Positions 1 through 8,859 of a stretch of DNA of 64,000 bases are shown here, piece by piece. This stretch comes from Acidovorax sp. (lineage in GTDB: Bacteria; Pseudomonadota; Gammaproteobacteria; Burkholderiales; Burkholderiaceae_C). The position numbers were made by a program, and so were the translations under genes. Every line of letters starts with the position of its first letter. Within the stretch, counting starts at the first letter, position 1. The notes under the pieces are model-generated. The model was not told the DNA's origin, made no database searches, and worked only from the letters and a program-made list of their open reading frames with translations. The stretch covers positions 1 through 64,000 of the forward strand of contig NZ_JAPUDY010000046.1 in assembly GCF_027492855.1 (NCBI RefSeq). The letters are read 5' to 3'.

Positions 1-1010
1 GGACTACCCCCGCACCTGGAACGAATTTCTTGACTGGTTTGCCACCGAAGAGGCCTGCCAGGCGTTCCTGGAGAAGCTTCGGTGGCCCCAAGGCTTCGTC
101 TGCCCGCGTTGCGGCAACGCTGGTGATGTGTACCGCGCCAGCCGCACCCGCCTGATGTGCCGCTCATGCCAGTACCAGGGCACGGTGACCTCTGGGACCA
201 TCTTTGACAAGACACGCACACCGCTGCGTGTATGGCTGGCTGCGGCGTGGTACCTGACCAATCAGAAGCAAGGCGTGAGTGCCCTGGGGCTGCAGCGCGT
301 ATTGGGCTTGGGGAGTTACCAGACGGCCTGGACCATGCTGCACCGGTTTCGACGTGCCATGGTCCGCCCGGGCCGGGACAAGCTCAAGGGGCTTGTCGAG
401 GTGGATGAAACGTACCTGTCCATCACGGATCGCAAAAATCCCGCTACCCCTGCAGGGCGCAAGAGCAGAACCACCAAAGTGTTGATGGTCATGGCGGTGG
501 AGATCGTGGAGCCCAAGGGGTTTGGACGCATCCGGTTACGCCGCATTGACCGAGACGCCGCCACCCACGTAATCCCCTTTGTGCAGGAGGTGGTCGAGCC
601 CGGAGCCCAGGTACGCACTGATGGTTCGGCGGCATACCGCGCTCTGGGAGAACTGGGTTACACCCACCAGCGCACCGTCATGCTCGGCTCAGGCGTACCT
701 GCCCATGTCTCCATGGCGGGAGTGCACCGGGTCGCCTCGCTGGTACAGCGCTGGGTGCTCGGAACGCATCACGGCTCTGTACAGCCAGACCACCTGGATG
801 CCTATCTCGATGAATTCGTGTTCCGCTTCAACCGGCGCACATCCAGCTCACGCGGGATGCTGTTTTACCGCTTGCTGCAGCAAGCGGTGGTTACGCCGCC
901 AGTGACGTATGGGGATGTCGTGAGCAAGAACACCGGGGAGAGCCAATCGGATACCATTGCTGGATGAAATCACAGTATCAATGGGGCTACTGGAGCTAAA
1001 TAGATACCCC
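1..1010 (+). mobile_element. IS1595-family insertion sequence, 5' end outside the window
   Basis: The transposase occupies almost all of this stretch. About 35 bases after its stop lies GGAGCTAAATAGATACCCC, which I take as the probable right terminal inverted repeat because it begins (on the minus strand) with GGGGTATC. The matching left end lies before position 1, so neither the repeat nor the 8-bp target duplication typical of the family can be confirmed. The 306 bases from the transposase stop to the next gene at 1274 hold no other gene that I can see, only a short hairpin (AACCCT...AGGGTT near 1056) and the Shine-Dalgarno AAGGA before 1274. Confidence 0.6.
2..967 (+). CDS. IS1595-family (ISXO2-like) transposase, N-terminus cut by window edge
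   Basis: This enzyme catalyses cut-and-paste movement of its insertion sequence. The frame is open from base 2 with no start codon, so the N-terminus is missing. It begins with a zinc ribbon (CPRC, then CRSC about 20 residues later) typical of IS1595 transposases. The DDE-type catalytic domain follows: VDETYL carries the first aspartate and RTDGSAAY the second, and a C-terminal block HRVASLVQRWVLGTHHG is the well-conserved ISXO2 signature. No frameshift is visible, so the protein could be active if the upstream end is intact. Its position at the left edge of an accessory region fits a mobile-element boundary. Confidence 0.9.
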   Translation, partial: DYPRTWNEFLDWFATEEACQAFLEKLRWPQGFVCPRCGNAGDVYRASRTRLMCRSCQYQGTVTSGTIFDKTRTPLRVWLAAAWYLTNQKQGVSALGLQRVLGLGSYQTAWTMLHRFRRAMVRPGRDKLKGLVEVDETYLSITDRKNPATPAGRKSRTTKVLMVMAVEIVEPKGFGRIRLRRIDRDAATHVIPFVQEVVEPGAQVRTDGSAAYRALGELGYTHQRTVMLGSGVPAHVSMAGVHRVASLVQRWVLGTHHGSVQPDHLDAYLDEFVFRFNRRTSSSRGMLFYRLLQQAVVTPPVTYGDVVSKNTGESQSDTIAG

Positions 1011-1273
1011 TTATGAATATACAGCTTTCTTCGGAAAAGTACATGTCAGAAAGAACCCTAGGGAAGGGTTTGTGGAGAGCGGTTGTGTTCGTTGATTGTT
1101 TTCAATACTGGAATAGTTAGTTTGCGACTGGATGGTTTTTCTCTGAACACCATCGGCGTACAGTTCAACCCATCGATGAGCCGAACCCGCAAGGCGACTC
1201 ACCGAACCCGGTTCAGGAATGGTTTTTGACCCGGCTTTTTTGAGACGCTTTTTAACTTTCAAGGATTTTCATC

Positions 1274-1567
1274 ATGAACAAGACCGCCCGTTTCCTCTCC
1301 GTCGCCGCTGTTGCCGCTTTCGCCGCTTTTGGCGCCCATGCTGACGAGGCCGATGGCTCGCAATTTGCCCTGAAGTTCGACACGAGCCGCACCCGTGCTG
1401 AAGTGGCTGCCGAGGCTGCTACGGTCGCCCAGACTCGCAGCATCGAGCCAGCAGGTTCGCGTGTTGTGACTTACAAGTCCACCGCTGACCGCGCCGCTGT
1501 GCGTGCCCAGGCTGCCGAAGCTCTGCGTACTGGCCAGATCCCTTCGGGCGAATTCAGCGCCATGTAA
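1274..1567 (+). CDS. Small exported DUF4148-type protein
   Basis: A 97-residue protein with a clear signal peptide (residues 1-23, MNKTARFLSVAAVAAFAAFG then AHA) and a charged mature part of alternating R/A/E residues. Short exported proteins of this pattern, ending in a TGQIPSGEF-like motif, are assigned to DUF4148 and are numerous in Burkholderiales; their function is unknown and the location is probably periplasmic. AAGGA lies 8 bases before the ATG. The gene stands alone and is followed by a strong hairpin at 1691-1719. Assignment to DUF4148 is from memory of the family, not from a search. Confidence 0.75.
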   Translation: MNKTARFLSVAAVAAFAAFGAHADEADGSQFALKFDTSRTRAEVAAEAATVAQTRSIEPAGSRVVTYKSTADRAAVRAQAAEALRTGQIPSGEFSAM

Positions 1568-1690
1568 TTGGCAGACCAACTGCTTGAGTTGGATTGAAGC
1601 AGTTGCGGGACTTCCCATGGTGGTGGCACTTTGCGTTTGCGGGTGCTGCTGCCATGGGGAGTGTTAACTGAACCGCAGGGGCGGGCAGGC

Positions 1691-1719
1691 AGAAAGGGCT
1701 CCCTTTGGGAGCCCTTTCT
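1691..1719 (+). terminator. Perfect 13-bp stem hairpin, probable terminator of the DUF4148 gene
   Basis: AGAAAGGGCTCCC pairs perfectly with GGGAGCCCTTTCT across a TTT loop, followed by TGTTTGT. The hairpin sits inside an upstream in-frame extension of the nuclease gene, which argues that the nuclease starts downstream of it. Confidence 0.75.
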
Positions 1720-1843
1720 GTTTGTGGATCCCATCTCTGCAAGCAGCTGTAAAACCCTGCGAGATCCGAGTATTCAGACTCGAAGCGAGAGGCGAACGGT
1801 GCTCCAATCGGGCTCCGTTTTATTCGACCCGAATGCTCCTTCT

Positions 1844-2647
1844 GTGAATCGTTTGTTCTCTTGGCCAGGCCGTGTGCACCTGGCGGCTGTGCTGGCACTG
1901 ACGCTGGCTGGCGTTGCTCTCCCGAATCTTTCCTGGGCGCGGTTTCCGCAGTTCGACAGTGCGGCTCTACTCACGCCCGAGCCCACCTCTTTTGCCCAGT
2001 GCCCGCAGTTCTTTGCGAACGGCACGCCACCCGCCATCACACCCCGGCCTCAGCTGCGCGAGCTTTGCTATGAGGCCTTTGCGGTGCTGCACTCCGGGAC
2101 GACCAAGACGCCAGTGTTTGTGGCCCAACGCCTGAACCGCCAGATGCTGGAAGGGGCCAACGAGAAACGGGCCAAGCGATTCTTTGCGGATGCGCGCTTG
2201 CCCAGTGGGGAGCGGGCAGAGCTAGAGGACTATAAAAACTCGGGCTACAGTCGTGGGCACATGGCGGCGGCAGCGGATATGGCAACGCCGACTGCGATGG
2301 TGCAGAGCTTTAGCCTCGCGAATATGGTTCCGCAGAATGCCCAACACAACGGTGGCGCGTGGAACAAGATCGAGCAGGACACGCGGCGCTATGTGAAGCG
2401 GGCCAAGGGCGATGTGTTTGTGATCACAGGGCCGGTGTTCACGGATGCGGGGCCACGTATTGGCGCCAATGGGGTGAAGGTGCCGACCTATCTGTACAAG
2501 CTGGTCTATGACGCCACCACGCAAAGAGCCTGGGCGCATTGGCAAGAAAACCGGGAGGGGGAGACTGTTAGTCAGCCGATCAGTTATCAGGAGTTGGTGA
2601 AGCGCACGGGAGTGGAGTTTTTGCCAAGAAGTGCACTGCAGCATTGA
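1844..2647 (+). CDS. Exported DNA/RNA non-specific endonuclease (NucA/Serratia nuclease family)
   Basis: The protein is predicted to cleave DNA and RNA without sequence specificity outside the cytoplasm. The GTG at 1844 is chosen because it follows the hairpin at 1691-1719 and gives a normal signal peptide (hydrophobic VHLAAVLALTLAGVALP, then SWA). The beta-beta-alpha-metal core is at residues 135-185: YSRGHM contains the catalytic histidine and the later NMVPQNAQHNGGAWNKIEQ block supplies the metal-binding asparagine. The family motif is usually DRGH; here the aspartate is serine. Length (267 residues) suits the family. A GTG at 1799 is an alternative start. The gene stands alone, upstream of an HU gene on the same strand. 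Confidence 0.85.
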   Translation: MNRLFSWPGRVHLAAVLALTLAGVALPNLSWARFPQFDSAALLTPEPTSFAQCPQFFANGTPPAITPRPQLRELCYEAFAVLHSGTTKTPVFVAQRLNRQMLEGANEKRAKRFFADARLPSGERAELEDYKNSGYSRGHMAAAADMATPTAMVQSFSLANMVPQNAQHNGGAWNKIEQDTRRYVKRAKGDVFVITGPVFTDAGPRIGANGVKVPTYLYKLVYDATTQRAWAHWQENREGETVSQPISYQELVKRTGVEFLPRSALQH

Positions 2648-2718
2648 GCGGCAGCAAGGACCGTGTCAGCGGCGGCGGTATAAATCGAGCCTTTCCAACC
2701 TCTACACAGTGAATACTC

Positions 2719-3030
2719 ATGAACCGCGCAGAACTCGTTGAAATCCTGGCTTCCAAGAATGATCTGTCCAAGACCGCCGCCAATGCGGTGCTGGAAACTC
2801 TGATCGACACCATCCAGGCAGCCGTGAAGAAAGGCGATGCCGTGCAGTTGGTGGGCTTCGGTACCTTCAAGTCGGCAAAGCGTGCAGCACGCACGGGCAA
2901 AAACCCATCGACCGGTGCGGCCCTGAAGATCCCAGCGAGCACGGTACCGAAGTTTGTGGCGGGTGCGAAGTTCAAGGCAGTTGTCGATCCCAAGGCTGCC
3001 AAGCGCAAGGCGGACAAGGCTGGGAAGTAA
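2719..3030 (+). CDS. HU-family nucleoid-associated DNA-binding protein
   Basis: A 103-residue histone-like protein that bends and compacts DNA as a dimer. It starts MNRAELVEILASKNDLSKTA, the standard HU helix pair, followed by the beta-arm region (GFGTFKSAKRAARTGKNPST, then GAALKIPAS) with the usual RTGKNP motif, and a lysine-rich tail (residues 90-103). It is somewhat longer than the 90-residue housekeeping HU because of that tail. A stand-alone gene with its own rho-independent terminator. It could be either a chromosomal paralogue or an accessory copy carried with the island; the sequence alone does not decide. Confidence 0.92.
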   Translation: MNRAELVEILASKNDLSKTAANAVLETLIDTIQAAVKKGDAVQLVGFGTFKSAKRAARTGKNPSTGAALKIPASTVPKFVAGAKFKAVVDPKAAKRKADKAGK

Positions 3031-3058
3031 GCACAGCGCTTTCGGTCACAACCGAAGC

Positions 3059-3098
3059 AAACCGCCATGGGTTCAAGCCTCTGGCGGTTTTGTTTTTT
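3059..3098 (+). terminator. Rho-independent terminator after the HU gene
   Basis: AAACCGCCA pairs with TGGCGGTTT around a 14-base loop and is followed by TGTTTTTT. Confidence 0.85.
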
Positions 3099-3180
3099 GG
3101 GGGGCAAAGAAGGAGTGCGACACCGGCTGTGCGTCAGCCACCTAAGTGCGGGATAAGGCGTCAAAGTTAACATCGGGCCT

Positions 3181-3633
3181 ATGAATACGTTTTCCAATGC
3201 CTTTCGCGCCGAAGTTGTTCGCATGGCGCGCAAGGAACTCAAGCCTGAACTGCAGGGCATGCGCAAGGCGATCACCAGCCACCGTTCGGAGATTGCCGCT
3301 CTGAAGCGTGAGGTCAAGGCGCTGACCTCCCAGCTCAAAGCCACTCAACGGCAGGTCAAAGTATCGGAGGTGCCCAGAGCCAAGGTCGTGGCAGAAGAGA
3401 CCACGCCCAAGAGGTCAAGGCAGATCCAGTTCAATGCGCAGGCGCTGGTTGAGAAACGTGCTGCACTCGGCCTCACTCAGAAACAGATGGCCCAGCTGCT
3501 GGGTGCATCCTCTCTGTCTGTCAACAAGTGGGAGGCGGGCCATGTCCATCCACGGGCAGCGCAGTTGGAGCGTATTGCTAAAGTGCTCAAACTGGGCAAG
3601 CGCAAGGCGCTGGCGTTGCTCAATCCTCAGTGA
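3181..3633 (+). CDS. XRE-type helix-turn-helix protein with N-terminal coiled-coil segment
   Basis: A 150-residue protein. Residues 15-65 are rich in K, E, R and L with heptad-like spacing (HRSEIAALKREVKALTSQLK), suggesting a coiled coil for dimerisation. Residues 88-145 form a Cro/C1-type helix-turn-helix (RAALGLTQKQMAQLLGASS, then VNKWEAG), so it should bind DNA as a transcriptional regulator. The order is unusual in that the DNA-binding domain is C-terminal. The gene is convergent with the minus-strand gene ending at 3710, with 76 bases between. Target unknown; the nearby ParS/MbcA-like gene is one possibility because such proteins are often partnered by XRE-type factors. Confidence 0.8.
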   Translation: MNTFSNAFRAEVVRMARKELKPELQGMRKAITSHRSEIAALKREVKALTSQLKATQRQVKVSEVPRAKVVAEETTPKRSRQIQFNAQALVEKRAALGLTQKQMAQLLGASSLSVNKWEAGHVHPRAAQLERIAKVLKLGKRKALALLNPQ

Positions 3634-3709
3634 GCGTGGGGACCATGATCTCAGTGGCCTCGGTGGATTTGCTGGCCTTGCCGTCTGGTCAATGCACCAG
3701 AGACGGTAC

Positions 3710-4543
3710 TCAAGCAACGCCACCATGTTTGATCGCGTTAAGGATCTGGCGGACCTTTAAGTTGCCGGCTTCACTGCTGGCGTACTCCTTTGGGCTCTTG
3801 CCGTCGAGCAGGTCATGCGGCTTTGTCATCCAAGAGTGGCCCTTGCTGCCGAACACTTCGGCAGCGCGTAAGAACAAGTCGCCCGTGTCGGCAGCGACGA
3901 TGGCCAGCTCACTGTTTTGATCTTCTAACCAGCTTGCCCGGTCATAGACATAGCCCGGAAAATCACGATCCAGTGTGGCCTGACGAAGGATCAGTCTGCG
4001 CGCTAGGCGCGCCACCTCGGCCAGCTCCTGTTCACTCCTCACTTCCAGGGGTGCCACCAGACTCACTCCCATGGCCCAGGTCAGGCGATTCCACCGCCAC
4101 GAGGGGCGCACATCGAAGTCAATGCCTTCCTTTCTGAGCCGCACCTCAATCTGAGAGATTTTGTCGTAGTGCTGTCTCTGGGCCTCGGAAGGTCCACGAC
4201 TGGTGTAACCCATCAGCTTCCTGCGTTGGCCTGACTTACCGACCTGCTTGAAATTCTTGGTGCCCCCCTCGAAGAGCCAGTTATCCCGAGGGCCTTCGCC
4301 AGCCTCTTCCCAGGCCAAGGATTCGATGTGGGTTGTGTAGAGATCCCGAGGATGACGCCACCACACGATGACGCGCCGTCCATTGAGAATGAACCCCACA
4401 TCGTCCCAGTACGACAGGCTCTCTGGTGTCATGTCCCAGTAGGCGTGCGGAATAAACAGCCCTCCGTTCGACAGGCGCCACTGGTGCCTGCGGTGGTAGT
4501 CGCGCATGCGTCGTCCCAGCGATTCGTAATGGGGATTCTTCAT
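3710..4543 (-). CDS. Protein with C-terminal ParS/MbcA-like (DUF2384-type) domain
   Basis: A 277-residue protein. The last 60 residues (LRAAEVFGS...HSWMTKPHDLLDGKSPKEYA...VRQILNAIKHG) match the pattern of the Xre/MbcA/ParS toxin-binding domain: W, P, L, G, P and a final G-bearing helix at normal spacing. In toxin-antitoxin systems such as RES-Xre this domain contacts the toxin. The N-terminal 200 residues, rich in W, R and Y, are not recognised, and no adjacent toxin gene is seen. The ATG at 4543 is preferred over an in-frame start at 4582 because the latter lies in a region repeated upstream of hipA. The function is therefore open; an orphan antitoxin-like or regulatory role is an inference. 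Confidence 0.65.
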   Translation of the reverse strand: MKNPHYESLGRRMRDYHRRHQWRLSNGGLFIPHAYWDMTPESLSYWDDVGFILNGRRVIVWWRHPRDLYTTHIESLAWEEAGEGPRDNWLFEGGTKNFKQVGKSGQRRKLMGYTSRGPSEAQRQHYDKISQIEVRLRKEGIDFDVRPSWRWNRLTWAMGVSLVAPLEVRSEQELAEVARLARRLILRQATLDRDFPGYVYDRASWLEDQNSELAIVAADTGDLFLRAAEVFGSKGHSWMTKPHDLLDGKSPKEYASSEAGNLKVRQILNAIKHGGVA

Positions 4544-4577
4544 GGGTGTCTGTCGTTGGAGTGAGCGAAGAGCTGCT

Positions 4578-4725
4578 CCCACTATGACACTGAAACGACC
4601 TGATGCTCAACACAAAATCACTGGACGTCGGACGTCCTGCACACAGAAGCGCATAGGCACTGTGGAACACCGCTCAGTGGCATTTGATTTGCACTTTGAT
4701 ATCACCACAAACCAATTCAACGACG
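4578..4725. repeat. Diverged repeat, copy A (leader of the ParS/MbcA-like gene)
   Basis: About 145 bases, starting CCCACTATGACACTGAA, align almost without gaps to 20511-20654, roughly two thirds identical by eye, with the best blocks at both ends. Each copy lies upstream of a minus-strand gene (this one 35-180 bases before the start of the 4543 gene). The rest of the 451-base gap between 4543 and 4995 shows no convincing gene. Confidence 0.7.
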
Positions 4726-4994
4726 ACCCAGGACCCCTCATGAAGGAAAGCGCTGACACATCATCTTGAGAACGTTCGAGCATTGATTTTCGGCCAGCCA
4801 CTTTCAAGCAACGCAAGCCGCGTACATCGCCTTCAGTAGCAGCGCTGGTGCGCTTGCACAGGGCTGCTCTATGCACTTGGCAGTTGGGCCGTCTGCACAT
4901 GCCCGAAATCCTTCGCCCTGCAGATGACAATCTGTTACCGTGATGCACTCTTTTGGGTCAGCGCAGATGCGTCTTTGAATTGCGAGGGAACGGG

Positions 4995-7544
4995 ATGGCG
5001 GAGAAAAATATGGCGAGTAGTGGCGTCATTGCGGTCATATCCGCTTTTGTTCTTTGTGTCATCTTCCCTCGTAGCACTTGGGGCTACATAATTTTCATCG
5101 TAGGTGGTATCTGGGCCTATCGCGCACTGTTTTCCAGTGCGCAAAAAAATCCAAAATTTGATCCACCTCCCCGAGCGAAAACGGTCGCAACGACGAAGGA
5201 GTTGGAGGTTCCCGCCAGGGGTAAGCCGCAAGTCGCAGCGGTTCAAGCGTCACAGGTGAGCCCTCCGCCCGCCGCAGTTGTGGCGACCTCAAGGTTTGTC
5301 CCAGACGACCACCCTGTATCAGCGGCTGATAAGGCGCCAACTTCGATGGCAGTAGCACCCTCGTTCTCATCTCCCACGGCCTCAACTCTCCCACGGCGAT
5401 TCGTGGACGATGAAACTCCAGTGCCCGTGGCCACGAAAGAGCCTCCAAAGCAAGATAGCTACGCGATACCTCCTGCCCCGGCGCATCTACAAGCCCATAC
5501 CGGGCCAGGGCGTTGGATCGCCCCTGGTGAAAGCGTCGTTGTCGCCGGTAGTCTCATCAATGGCGGGATGATCTATGTCGGTAAGGAGCTAAAGGCTCAC
5601 TCGGGCTCGACGGATCCTTGTCTCATCAACCCTATCTTGCAGGTTGCACCGGAAGCCAATGTGGGCGCGCGTGAGTTCGGTTATTGGCCCTCATATTCCG
5701 AGATCACGCCTCGTGCTCGCAGGGCGTATCTGAGCTGGCTGGCGGGCGGGCGACGCGACCCCGAAGCAGACATCGGATACGTGTTCCTCTTCTTCTATGG
5801 CCTGGAACGCAGGGCTATCGTGGATGGCCTAAAGGACGAGCAGGCGCAGCGTGATCGGCCAGCGATAGCCCAGGAGCTCCGGAGGCTGCTGGTCATCTAC
5901 GGGGAAAAGTCGTTCTCTTTCAAGCGCTACGCCAGCGAGCTACTCAGTTGGCTGGAGGTGTCGCATTACTCCAAGACTCTGTACAACGAACCCGTCCCGT
6001 CATTCCCGACGACCTTTGAGGTCCCCCTCTATATTCGCCTTGCGCTTGGCCTCGCCGCAGTGGGTGGAGTGCCCGTGCCGCCACATCTCGCGTTGGCATG
6101 GGCACGCCTGGATCCGGCCAGCTATTTGCGAACTTCCGCCACCAGGTGCGCAGCGCAGTTCGACCAGCTCTTCCAGCAGCGATACATCGAAACCTTCAAC
6201 TCAGGCATTGTTCTTCCCCGCAACAAGACCAAGCTGAAGCTGGTGTACCAGCCCGCATCTGCGGGTTTCAGGGGGGTGAACGAAATCAAACTGACCTTCG
6301 GTGACACGCCCGATGTGACGGTACTGACAGCTCCTCAGAAGCAGCTGAAAAAAATCGTAGACGCGGTCACTGATCAGTTGGATCCCTACAGTCGATACCT
6401 TGGCCGCAATCCAGATAGCCCCAATGCGCTGGAAGGTCTTCTGCTGCTTCCGCCAACGGTTTGGCCTGGTGCGGCGCAGGAGGCCTTAAAGGCCCTGCAA
6501 GGCAGAGTCGCGGAAGGCTTCGTTGTCATGAAGCTTCAGGAACTGCTTGATCTTTTTCAGGCAAAGACCGCCTTAAACAAAGAGCGCGCCGTGACGCTGG
6601 CCAAGACCTTGGAGACCGTTCGCATTGGCATGGAACCCGATGTTCTGGGCGGAGCACGAACACCAAAAGGCGATGACCACGTTGTGCTGTACGCGGCCGC
6701 AGAGTCGAAAGGGGCATCGGTTCGAACGGCTGCCTATCAGGCTGCGACACTTACGCTCCAGTTAGCGTCCGCCGTTGCCGGGGCCGACGGAGAGTTCAGT
6801 GAGCATGAGATGGCCCACCTGAGTGTGCAAGTTCAATCTTGGTCGCATCTGACTGTTGGCGAGTCAGCCAGGTTGTTGGCACATCTACGCCTGTTGGCAG
6901 TAGAACCCGTCTCGCTCACTTCCTTGAAGAAAAAGCTGGATCCGCTGGACGCGAAGTCCAAGGAGACGATCGCTACCTTCATGGCAACCGTTGCCCAGGC
7001 CGATGGTATGGTGACGCCAGCAGAAGTGAAGATGCTGGAGAAGGTCTACAAAGCGCTGGGACTGGATACCAAGAAGGTTTTCGCCGACGTGCATGCTGTT
7101 GCGGCCGGAACAAGCCCTCAGCCAAGCATCTCTGCGCAGCCTGTGGCTAAAGGGTTTCAGCTGGACACAGCGAAGATTGCTGCACTGCAAAAGGATTCCG
7201 AGCGCGTGTCAGCATTGCTGGCCGATATCTTCAAAGAAGAATCGCAGCAGCCGACCGTACCGGCAGCGAATCCCGAGATACCACCTCGGGAAACAGAAAC
7301 GCCAGCGACGACTGGTTTACTGGGTCTGGACGAAGCGCATTCGGCGTTTGCTCGAATGCTGTTGTCGCGGCCACAATGGTCGCGCGAAGAGCTCCTGGAT
7401 GTCTCCTCAGACTTGGACCTGATGTTGGATGGTGCTTTGGAGCACATTAACGAAGTGTCGTTTGACACCCATGACATACCGTTCACTGAGGGCGATGACC
7501 CTATCGACGTGAACCCTGAAATTCTGGAGAAGCTGGAAGCATGA
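4995..7544 (+). CDS. Membrane-anchored TerB-N / TerB / TerB-C domain protein
   Basis: An 849-residue protein. The start at 4995 is chosen because GAGGGA precedes it by 6 bases. Two hydrophobic segments (residues 8-45, VIAVISAFVLCVIFP and YIIFIVGGIWAY) suggest an inner-membrane anchor, followed by a Pro/Ala/Val-rich linker to about residue 165. TerB-N follows (from RWIAPGESVVV, including a GYWPSYSEITPRARRAYLSW block). A TerB-like helical domain lies near 585-695 with two acidic metal-site-like motifs (AGADGEFSEHE and AQADGMVTPAE). TerB-C follows at about 775-849. TerB-N/TerB-C proteins have been linked in comparative genomics to helicases and DNA-processing ATPases. It overlaps the next gene by 4 bases (ATGA), so the three genes form one operon. 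Scaffold or sensor role is inference. Confidence 0.8.
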   Translation: MAEKNMASSGVIAVISAFVLCVIFPRSTWGYIIFIVGGIWAYRALFSSAQKNPKFDPPPRAKTVATTKELEVPARGKPQVAAVQASQVSPPPAAVVATSRFVPDDHPVSAADKAPTSMAVAPSFSSPTASTLPRRFVDDETPVPVATKEPPKQDSYAIPPAPAHLQAHTGPGRWIAPGESVVVAGSLINGGMIYVGKELKAHSGSTDPCLINPILQVAPEANVGAREFGYWPSYSEITPRARRAYLSWLAGGRRDPEADIGYVFLFFYGLERRAIVDGLKDEQAQRDRPAIAQELRRLLVIYGEKSFSFKRYASELLSWLEVSHYSKTLYNEPVPSFPTTFEVPLYIRLALGLAAVGGVPVPPHLALAWARLDPASYLRTSATRCAAQFDQLFQQRYIETFNSGIVLPRNKTKLKLVYQPASAGFRGVNEIKLTFGDTPDVTVLTAPQKQLKKIVDAVTDQLDPYSRYLGRNPDSPNALEGLLLLPPTVWPGAAQEALKALQGRVAEGFVVMKLQELLDLFQAKTALNKERAVTLAKTLETVRIGMEPDVLGGARTPKGDDHVVLYAAAESKGASVRTAAYQAATLTLQLASAVAGADGEFSEHEMAHLSVQVQSWSHLTVGESARLLAHLRLLAVEPVSLTSLKKKLDPLDAKSKETIATFMATVAQADGMVTPAEVKMLEKVYKALGLDTKKVFADVHAVAAGTSPQPSISAQPVAKGFQLDTAKIAALQKDSERVSALLADIFKEESQQPTVPAANPEIPPRETETPATTGLLGLDEAHSAFARMLLSRPQWSREELLDVSSDLDLMLDGALEHINEVSFDTHDIPFTEGDDPIDVNPEILEKLEA

Positions 7545-8845
7545 ACGCACCCATTCGGCCCAAAGAGCGCGACGCAGTTGTTCAATCCCTGCGTGCAGGT
7601 GTAGTCCCTCGGACAGGACAGCACCTCATCCAGGTCGGGCGCATCCGTGAGATTGAGACCTTGGTGAGCGACATGGTCCGTGTGGCTGATGGTGGCTCTT
7701 CGTTTCGCCTGGTCATCGGAGAGTATGGCGCCGGTAAGACGTTTTTCCTGAATCTGGTCCGCTCTATCGCGATGGAGAAGAAGCTGGTCGTAGCCAGCGC
7801 CGATCTGAATCCTGACCGCCGACTGCATGCGAGTGGTGGGCAGGCCCGATCTCTCTATGCTGAGTTGATGCGCAACCTGGCAACTCGGACCAAGCCTGAG
7901 GGTGGAGCTCTGGGAGGCATCGTCGAGAAATTCATTGCAACAGCCAAGGCTGAGGCCAAGGAGGGGGGCAGGTCGACCGAGGATGTCATTCGCCAAAAAC
8001 TGGAGCACCTGACGGAGCTGGTCAATGGGTATGACTTTGCAGATGTCATCGCGGCCTACTATCGCGGCTTCGAAGAAGGCAATGAGCAACTGAAGTCTGA
8101 CGCTGTGCGCTGGCTGCGTGGTGAGTTCACGACCAAGACCGATGCGAAAGCAGCCCTTGGCGTGCGTACCTATGTGGACGACGCCGCAGTCTATGACCAG
8201 CTCAAGTTGATGGCCAGGTTCGTGCGGCTTGCGGGTTTCAGCGGGTTGCTGGTCAGCCTTGATGAACTGGTCAATCTCTACAAACTCGCCAATGCGCAGG
8301 CGCGTAACTCCAACTACGAACAGATCTTGCGTATCCTGAATGACTCGCTGCAAGGTTCGGCTGTTGGACTGGGCTTCACGCTCGGTGGGACACCTGAGTT
8401 TCTTCTCGACACGCGGCGCGGGCTCTACAGCTACCCCGCTCTTCAAAGCCGCCTGGCTCAGAACACGTTCGCCAGCAGTGAACTCGTCGACTTCAGTGGC
8501 CCGACGGTGCGGCTTTCGAGCCTGACCCCTGAGGATTTCTACGTGCTTCTCCAGAAACTGCGCCATGTCTATGCCGGAGGGGATGTGACGAAGTACCTGT
8601 TGCCAGACCAAGGCATCGCGAGCTTCATGGAGCACTGCTCCAAACGCATCGGTGAAACCTACTTCCGGACGCCTCGCACCACCATTACTTCCTTCATCAA
8701 CCTTCTTGCGGTCTTGGAGCAGAACCCTGGCACTGAATGGCAAACGCTGCTTGGCGGCCTGGAGGTTGCAGCGGATACAGGCGCAACAGGAGACCTGGCT
8801 GTGGAAGTCGAGGACGGCGACGAGTTTGCTTCTTTCAAGCTCTGA
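7541..8845 (+). CDS. BrxD-like (DUF2791-type) P-loop ATP-binding protein
   Basis: A 434-residue AAA-type NTPase. Walker A is at residues about 58-68 (GEYGAGKTFF) and Walker B near 235 (LLVSLDELVNLYK). Near residue 305 comes GLGFTLGGTPEFL, the TPEF motif of the BrxD/DUF2791 group, then the RLAQNTFA and YVLLQKLRHVY blocks. In BREX types 2 and 3 such a protein is encoded next to an Lhr-like helicase (BrxHI), exactly as here, but no other BREX gene (brxA, brxB, brxC, pglX, pglZ) is nearby. Translationally coupled to the TerB gene upstream and 14 bases from the helicase downstream. I infer an ATP-driven DNA-remodelling complex. Confidence 0.8.
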   Translation: MNAPIRPKERDAVVQSLRAGVVPRTGQHLIQVGRIREIETLVSDMVRVADGGSSFRLVIGEYGAGKTFFLNLVRSIAMEKKLVVASADLNPDRRLHASGGQARSLYAELMRNLATRTKPEGGALGGIVEKFIATAKAEAKEGGRSTEDVIRQKLEHLTELVNGYDFADVIAAYYRGFEEGNEQLKSDAVRWLRGEFTTKTDAKAALGVRTYVDDAAVYDQLKLMARFVRLAGFSGLLVSLDELVNLYKLANAQARNSNYEQILRILNDSLQGSAVGLGFTLGGTPEFLLDTRRGLYSYPALQSRLAQNTFASSELVDFSGPTVRLSSLTPEDFYVLLQKLRHVYAGGDVTKYLLPDQGIASFMEHCSKRIGETYFRTPRTTITSFINLLAVLEQNPGTEWQTLLGGLEVAADTGATGDLAVEVEDGDEFASFKL

Positions 8846-8859
8846 CCGCTGCGCGTTGC

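Noticed and set aside
7157-8743. 528-codon minus-strand open frame
   Set aside because: Fully antisense to the well-supported TerB and BrxD-like genes, with no recognisable protein motif.
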